This document shows, in pieces, positions 59,793-64,000 of a DNA stretch of 64,000 nt. This DNA is from Sphingomonadaceae bacterium PASS1 (lineage in GTDB: Bacteria > Pseudomonadota > Alphaproteobacteria > Sphingomonadales > Sphingomonadaceae): assembly GCA_002255985.1 (NCBI GenBank), contig NKIR01000003.1:62001-126000 (forward strand). The letters run 5' to 3'. Within the stretch, counting starts at the first letter, position 1, and the number at the start of each line of letters is the position of its first letter. The notes beneath the pieces are model-generated. The model saw only the letters and a list, made by a program, of their open reading frames with translations. It was not told where the DNA came from and ran no database searches. A program made the translations under genes and the position numbers.

Positions 59793-60923
59793 ATGTCCAC
59801 CAAATTTCCCAAAATTACTGAACAGGGCCTAGCCGATTTGCGTAAGCGCATTGGCGTGAAGGTTGAAAACACTATCGAGCCTTGGAATTATGAAGCTACG
59901 CGCGACGCGATCCGCCATTATGCGCACGGCATTGGCGACGACAATCCACTGTGGTGCGATCCGGAATACGCCAAGACCACCAAATATGGCGACGTCGTTG
60001 CCCTCCCCAGCTTTTTGTTCACCACCAGCCGATTGATTTCGGGCTATTGCGGCGGCCTGTCCGGCGTGCACGCAATGTGGGCCGGAGCGGACTGGACCTG
60101 GCACAAGCCGGTGATGCGCAATGATACGATCCGGACCGAGGCGTACCTCAAAGATCTGGTCGAACATCAGACCAAATTTGCCGGTCGTAGCTTCCAACAA
60201 ATCTATCATGTCGATTTCTATAACCAGAACAATGAACTGGTCTGCGAAGCCGACAGCTGGGTTTTCCGTACCGACCGCGATATCGCGCGTGAAGAAGGCA
60301 CCAAATATACTGAAGCACGCAGCCGCGGTGTTGAGCAGCTAAGCGATGAAGATCTCGCCGAATGGGGCAAGCTATACGCAAATGAAGAAATCCGTGGCGC
60401 AAACCCGCGCTACTGGGAAGACGTCAATGTCGGCGACGAACTGCCACGCATGATGAAAGGTCCGATGACTGTCACCGGCTTCATCTGCTACGCACAGGGC
60501 TGGGGTGGCCTCTATATCCGCGCCAACAAGCTAGCTTGGAAAATGCAGCAGGCGCATCCAGGCCTGGGCATCAAAAACCGCTTCAACGTTCCTGATTGCC
60601 CAGAGCGAGTCCATTGGGACGAAGAGTTCGCGTTGGAAGTCGGCGCACCGGGCGCGTATGATTACGGTCCAGAACGCAACAGCTGGCTGACGCATCACAT
60701 CACCAACTGGATTGGCGACGATGGCTTCCTGCATAAGAGCAAGTGCCAGATCCGCCGCCACAATCCGGACGGCGATGTTATTTTCATCGACGGCACCGTG
60801 ATCCGCAAGTTTGAAGAAAACGGCAAGAAATATGTCGAAATCCAACAGCGCGCCGAAACACATCGTGGCGAAATTTCAGCCTTCGGCACATCGGTTGCAG
60901 AATTGCCGAGCAGAGACGCCTAA
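59793..60923 (+). CDS. Double hot-dog hydratase, second copy
   Basis: 376 residues, two hot-dog domains. The N-terminal domain has Y-A-H-G-I-G-D-D-N-P-L-W-C-D-P-E-Y-A, the MaoC motif with tryptophan where the catalytic histidine usually is. The C-terminal domain has C-P-E-R-V-H-W-D-E-E-F-A, which may carry the active histidine. So here only one half may be catalytic, the usual state of double hot-dog enzymes. It likely hydrates the enoyl-CoA formed from the acid activated by the ligase. AGGAGAAG precedes the ATG. The pair ends in a strong terminator. Confidence 0.85.
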   Translation: MSTKFPKITEQGLADLRKRIGVKVENTIEPWNYEATRDAIRHYAHGIGDDNPLWCDPEYAKTTKYGDVVALPSFLFTTSRLISGYCGGLSGVHAMWAGADWTWHKPVMRNDTIRTEAYLKDLVEHQTKFAGRSFQQIYHVDFYNQNNELVCEADSWVFRTDRDIAREEGTKYTEARSRGVEQLSDEDLAEWGKLYANEEIRGANPRYWEDVNVGDELPRMMKGPMTVTGFICYAQGWGGLYIRANKLAWKMQQAHPGLGIKNRFNVPDCPERVHWDEEFALEVGAPGAYDYGPERNSWLTHHITNWIGDDGFLHKSKCQIRRHNPDGDVIFIDGTVIRKFEENGKKYVEIQQRAETHRGEISAFGTSVAELPSRDA

Positions 60924-60942
60924 CTACTAATCAAGTAAAAAC

Positions 60943-60987
60943 AAAAATCCCGGTTCCAGCCAAGAAGGTCGGAACCGGGATTTTTTT
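60943..60987. terminator. Strong bidirectional intrinsic terminator
   Basis: Arms AAAAATCCCGGTTCC (60943-60957) and GGAACCGGGATTTTT (60971-60985), perfect over fifteen bases with a 13-base loop; the T-run goes on to 60987. Located between the convergent hydratase (stop 60923) and mmsA (stop 61034), so it can end transcription in both directions. Confidence 0.93.
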
Positions 60988-61033
60988 GGACATCGCCAGT
61001 AAGCGATTGACCACCCCCTTTAGGGGCGCAATC

Positions 61034-62527
61034 TTACCCCATTGTTGGAATGATAAAGCTGTTCGCGCCATCGTGCGAACCGTCGGGCCAGCGCGCGGTG
61101 ACGGTCTTGACCTTGGTCCAGAACTTGATGCCTTCCATGCCGTACTGGTTGGTGTCGCCAAAGGCCGAACGCTTCCATCCACCAAAGCTATGATACGCGA
61201 CCGGAACCGGAATCGGCACGTTGATACCCACCATACCGACATTAACCCGCGCGGCAAATTCGCGCGCCGCGTGGCCGTTGCGGGTGAAGATCGCAACACC
61301 GTTTCCGTACTGATGCTTGCTGGGAAGTGCTAACGCTTCCTCGAAATTCGCCGCACGGACGATTTGCAGCACAGGGCCGAAGATCTCTTCCTTGTAGCTT
61401 TCCATATCGGTCGTCACATGGTCCAGCAAAGTCGGTCCTACAAAATATCCGTTCTCATGGCCCTGCAACTTGAACCCGCGTCCATCGACCACGAGTTCGG
61501 AACCTTCGTCAATGGCCGTCTGGATCCAGCCTTCAACCTTCGCTTTGTGCTGCGCTGTTACAACCGGGCCATAATGCGCGCCAGCGTCGGTCGAAATTCC
61601 AACCCGCAAGGCTTCAATCGCCGGGACCAATTTCGCACGCATTCTTTCGGCTGTGTCCTCTCCCACCGGCACAACGACGGGCAGTGCCATGCAACGCTCG
61701 CCCGCGCTGCCAAAAGCTGCACCGCACAGATCGTTGACCACCATGTCTAGATCGGCATCGGGCATGACGATGCCATGGTTCTTGGCGCCGCCCATCGCTT
61801 GCACCCGCTTACCTGCCGCAACTCCGCGCGAGTAGACATATTGCGCAATATCCGAAGATCCGACGAAGCTGACTGCACTAATGGCGGGATGATCAAGCAT
61901 CGCGTCCACCATTTCCTTATCGCCATGTACGACTTGAAAAATGCCTGCAGGAAGCCCGGCTTCCAAAAACAGTTCTGCCAGCCGGTTGGGTACGCTCGGG
62001 TCGCGCTCGGATGGCTTCAGAATGAAGGCATTGCCAACAGCGACAGCGACAGCGCCCATCCACAAAGGGATCATCGCCGGAAAGTTGAATGGGGTGATGC
62101 CAGCGCCGATGCCGATCGGCTGGCGCATCGAATAGACATCGATACCCGGGCCTGCGCCTTGGGTATACTCGCCCTTTACCGCATGCGGCAAACCGCAACA
62201 GAACTCGACAACCTCAAGCCCGCGCTGGATGTCGCCTTTCGAATCCTCGATAACCTTGCCATGTTCTGCGCTCAGCATCTCGGCCAGTTCGTTCATGTGC
62301 TTTTCGATCAGCGCCTTGAAATTGAACATGACCCGCGCGCGGCGTTGCGGGTTGGTCATCGCCCACGCCGGTTGTGCTGCCTCAGCTGCCGACACCGCCT
62401 GCCCCAGCACAACTGCATCGCCCAAAGCCACACGGCCCTGAACACCGCCATTATTTGGGTCCATGATGTCGCTAAAACGCTTTGAGGCAGGCGTATTGCC
62501 TACTATGAAATGATCAACCTGTCGCAT
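61034..62527 (-). CDS. mmsA: CoA-acylating methylmalonate-semialdehyde dehydrogenase
   Basis: 497 residues. The ALDH nucleophile is in G-S-A-G-E-R-C-M-A near 281, the order G-E-R-C-M being typical of MmsA. F-V-G-S-S-D-I-A and I-T-P-F-N-F-P-A-M-I are other MmsA segments. It turns methylmalonate or malonate semialdehyde into propionyl- or acetyl-CoA with NAD and CoA. The 183-base gap before its start holds no gene. Its link to propionyl-CoA forming steps (steroid or terpenoid breakdown, valine) fits the window. Confidence 0.92.
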   Translation of the reverse strand: MRQVDHFIVGNTPASKRFSDIMDPNNGGVQGRVALGDAVVLGQAVSAAEAAQPAWAMTNPQRRARVMFNFKALIEKHMNELAEMLSAEHGKVIEDSKGDIQRGLEVVEFCCGLPHAVKGEYTQGAGPGIDVYSMRQPIGIGAGITPFNFPAMIPLWMGAVAVAVGNAFILKPSERDPSVPNRLAELFLEAGLPAGIFQVVHGDKEMVDAMLDHPAISAVSFVGSSDIAQYVYSRGVAAGKRVQAMGGAKNHGIVMPDADLDMVVNDLCGAAFGSAGERCMALPVVVPVGEDTAERMRAKLVPAIEALRVGISTDAGAHYGPVVTAQHKAKVEGWIQTAIDEGSELVVDGRGFKLQGHENGYFVGPTLLDHVTTDMESYKEEIFGPVLQIVRAANFEEALALPSKHQYGNGVAIFTRNGHAAREFAARVNVGMVGINVPIPVPVAYHSFGGWKRSAFGDTNQYGMEGIKFWTKVKTVTARWPDGSHDGANSFIIPTMG

Positions 62528-62710
62528 GGCACTACCTCTTTTAGGGAATATCAGCGTCGCGATTGCACAACCCTACTTCAAAGGTCCAGTGCGCCGACAA
62601 AGCATCGACTGTGCGATGGTGCCTTACGTCCGAGACCAAGAGCTTCCAAACGCCGATGTTAAAATAAGCGCCTCATCAACGTCAGATCGCAACGGAATGA
62701 CCAAAAGCCC

Positions 62711-63403
62711 TTAGGTAGCGAACAACAGACTATCGAGGACCGCACTAAGGTGCATGCGCATTGCCGTGCGCGCAGCAGCCGGATCGCGATTGCGCAGCGC
62801 GTCGACAATCGCACTATGTTCATCAACGACTGGCTTGATATTCGCGGTGCGGGCCTTTTCGTGTAGCAACGCGCTTTCGGGCGAATTGGCGCGTAAGTTC
62901 CAAAGCTCTTTGATCGTATTGACGATAGCGGCGTTGCGCGTGGCAGCGGCGATGCTGAGATGAAACGCCCTGTCCGCCCGTTCACTGCCGCCCTTCGATA
63001 AATTTTCAGCGGCGATGGCGCGAACGAGCGCATCAAGTTCGTTTAGTTCTTCATCTGTTATCTGCGATGCAGCGAGCGCTGCGGCTTCACCTTCAAACAA
63101 CAGGCGTGCTTCGGTTAGTTCAAAGGCGGTTATATTGAACCCCGGAATCTCTGTCTTGCCGGGCACGCGCTTCACATATGCTCCGGAGCCAACGCGCACA
63201 TCAACCAGACCTTGTACTTCTAGCGCGATGATCGCTTCGCGGACGGTTGGGCGGCTAACATCATATTCAATCGACAACTCGCGTTCGGCGGGAAGTCGAT
63301 CGCCTACGGCATATTTTCCACTGGACAGTTTGGCGATCAGGGCTCGGGCAAGGGTCTGGTAAAGTCGGTCGAAACTGGAAGTTGGCGAAGGTACTGCGGC
63401 CAT
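62711..63403 (-). CDS. GntR-family (FadR-like) regulator
   Basis: 230 residues. Winged helix-turn-helix: G-D-R-L-P-A-E-R-E-L-S-I-E-Y-D-V-S-R-P-T-V-R-E-A-I, at about 30-60, then an FCD-type helical ligand domain. FadR-like regulators respond to acids such as hexuronates, glycolate or lactate. Divergent from the mannonate dehydratase gene with a palindromic operator in the spacer, so it probably controls that sugar-acid gene and itself. Confidence 0.88.
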   Translation of the reverse strand: MAAVPSPTSSFDRLYQTLARALIAKLSSGKYAVGDRLPAERELSIEYDVSRPTVREAIIALEVQGLVDVRVGSGAYVKRVPGKTEIPGFNITAFELTEARLLFEGEAAALAASQITDEELNELDALVRAIAAENLSKGGSERADRAFHLSIAAATRNAAIVNTIKELWNLRANSPESALLHEKARTANIKPVVDEHSAIVDALRNRDPAAARTAMRMHLSAVLDSLLFAT

Positions 63404-63420
63404 GCATTATATCCTTGATT

Positions 63421-63433
63421 TTGGTCAGACCAA
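63421..63433. promoter_or_regulatory. GntR-type operator between gntR and manD
   Basis: TTGGTC-A-GACCAA, a perfect 13-base palindrome that matches the general FadR-subfamily operator (T-G-G-T-n-n-n-A-C-C-A). It lies 18 bases before the GntR gene and 73 bases before manD. Placement is as expected for repression of both. Confidence 0.65.
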
Positions 63434-63506
63434 TTTCTATCGAGTTTGCATTCAATCGGCTGAACGTCAAGTGGAATGCCGCCTTCCGTGAGGGTTTCGA
63501 AATATC

Positions 63507-64000
63507 ATGAAAATCGTATCAGCCAAAGTCATCGTCACCTGCCCCGGGCGTAATTTTGTGACGCTCAAGATCGAAACAGATCAGGGCGTGTATGGCATTG
63601 GTGATGCGACCCTCAACGGGCGTGAGCTTTCGGTCGTTTCCTATCTGGAAGATCATGTCATCCCCTGCCTGATCGGTATGGATCCGCGCCGGATCGAGGA
63701 TATATGGCAGTATCTCTATCGTGGTGCGTACTGGCGGCGCGGACCGGTGACGATGCGGGCGATTGCCGCAGTCGATGTGGCGCTTTGGGATATCAAGGCG
63801 AAATGCGCAGGGATGCCGCTTTACGATCTGCTCGGCGGGCGTTCACGCGACGGGATCATGGTCTACGGCCATGCCAATGGCAGCGACATCGAGGAAACGG
63901 TGGATGCGGTCGGCCAGTATATCGACCTTGGCTATAAGGCGATCCGCGCACAAACCGGCGTGCCGGGCATTAAGGATGCTTATGGTGTCGGGCGCGGCAA
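63507..64000 (+). CDS. manD: D-mannonate dehydratase (enolase superfamily), N-terminal part
   Basis: The first 164 codons of a gene that runs past the right edge. The translation starts [18 protein letters not shown] and contains [24 protein letters not shown] and Y-G-H-A-N-G-S-D, which fit ManD of the enolase superfamily, as I remember it from Novosphingobium. The reaction would be D-mannonate to 2-keto-3-deoxygluconate plus water. The metal-binding residues lie beyond the edge. GAGGG precedes the ATG at 63507. Controlled likely by the divergent GntR regulator. Confidence 0.85.
   Translation, partial: MKIVSAKVIVTCPGRNFVTLKIETDQGVYGIGDATLNGRELSVVSYLEDHVIPCLIGMDPRRIEDIWQYLYRGAYWRRGPVTMRAIAAVDVALWDIKAKCAGMPLYDLLGGRSRDGIMVYGHANGSDIEETVDAVGQYIDLGYKAIRAQTGVPGIKDAYGVGRG

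Noticed and set aside
61775-62485. Open frame of 236 codons opposite mmsA
   Set aside because: Antisense shadow; no family resemblance.
62528-62710. Small gene between mmsA and gntR
   Set aside because: The only open frame (about 62 codons on the plus strand) has no family resemblance and no ribosome site; the spacer probably holds the mmsA promoter.
1-64000. CRISPR arrays, tRNA, rRNA, insertion sequences or phage genes
   Set aside because: No evenly spaced repeats, clover-leaf sequences, transposase motifs or phage proteins were seen.

Overview
This window reads as chromosome or megaplasmid of an alphaproteobacterium, most likely a sphingomonad (Sphingomonadales). The base composition is fairly GC-rich. 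The partial gene at the right end looks like the enolase-superfamily D-mannonate dehydratase that I remember from Novosphingobium. The gene families (thiolase-like lipid-transfer proteins with a DUF35 partner, class III CoA-transferases, fused acyl-CoA dehydrogenases, double hot-dog dehydratases, many short-chain dehydrogenases) fit sphingomonad catabolic gene neighbourhoods. The assignment rests on recalled family resemblance, not on a search. Coding density is very high and no gap exceeds about 225 bases. I see no tRNA, rRNA, CRISPR array, insertion sequence, phage gene or origin.

Layout from left to right. (1) 1-7.0 kb, minus strand: LuxE-like acyl-activating enzyme, LuxC-like acyl-CoA reductase, SDR, MFS, secreted class A acid phosphatase, carboxymuconolactone-decarboxylase-like protein, a free-standing lipoyl domain and the start of a Gfo/Idh/MocA oxidoreductase. 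(2) 7.0-9.7 kb, plus: TetR regulator, MFS, SDR. (3) 9.7-12.4 kb, minus: exporter-type MFS and a dihydrodipicolinate-reductase-like enzyme. (4) 12.6-20.0 kb: thiolase, convergent SDR, then CoA-transferase, acyl-CoA ligase, IclR regulator, Rieske oxygenase and a small protein of unknown function. (5) 20.1-26.5 kb: two VOC proteins and an SDR on minus; SDR, zinc ADH, metallo-beta-lactamase-fold hydrolase and aldehyde dehydrogenase on plus. (6) 26.5-32.9 kb: orphan LuxR regulator divergent from cysD-cysNC, a broken cysQ, then ferredoxin and P450. (7) 32.9-38.5 kb: thiolase-like/DUF35 pair on minus; SDR, fused acyl-CoA dehydrogenase and enoyl-CoA hydratase on plus. (8) 38.5-54.8 kb, an almost unbroken minus-strand run: TetR, ALDH, SDR, then a tightly coupled set of sulfatase, SDR, two SnoaL-like proteins, a Dabb-like protein, an acyl-CoA ligase and an AcuI-like reductase, then TetR, amidohydrolase, CoA-transferase, enoyl-CoA hydratase, another ligase and a small unknown protein. 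(9) 55.1-61.0 kb: double hot-dog dehydratase and sulfotransferase; IclR; ligase and a second double hot-dog dehydratase. (10) 61.0-64 kb: methylmalonate-semialdehyde dehydrogenase, GntR regulator and mannonate dehydratase.

Most of the window encodes CoA-dependent breakdown of hydrophobic carboxylic acids, terpenoids or steroids, plus oxygenation (Rieske, P450). Substrates are activated by at least four acyl-CoA ligases and two CoA-transferases, oxidised by acyl-CoA dehydrogenase, hydrated by enoyl-CoA hydratases and hot-dog enzymes, dehydrogenated by many SDRs and cleaved by thiolase or aldol-type lipid-transfer proteins. A second theme is sulfate esters: PAPS synthesis genes, a PAPS-type sulfotransferase, an exported arylsulfatase and an alkylsulfatase-like hydrolase all lie within about 34 kb, and the PAP-recycling gene cysQ is broken.

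The observations I consider most worth following are: a CoA-transferase and an enoyl-CoA hydratase, adjacent and translationally coupled, that both appear circularly permuted; a LuxE/LuxC pair without luciferase; the six-gene chain around the sulfatase; the metallo-hydrolase with a Gln in place of the first metal-binding His; and the cysQ deletion.
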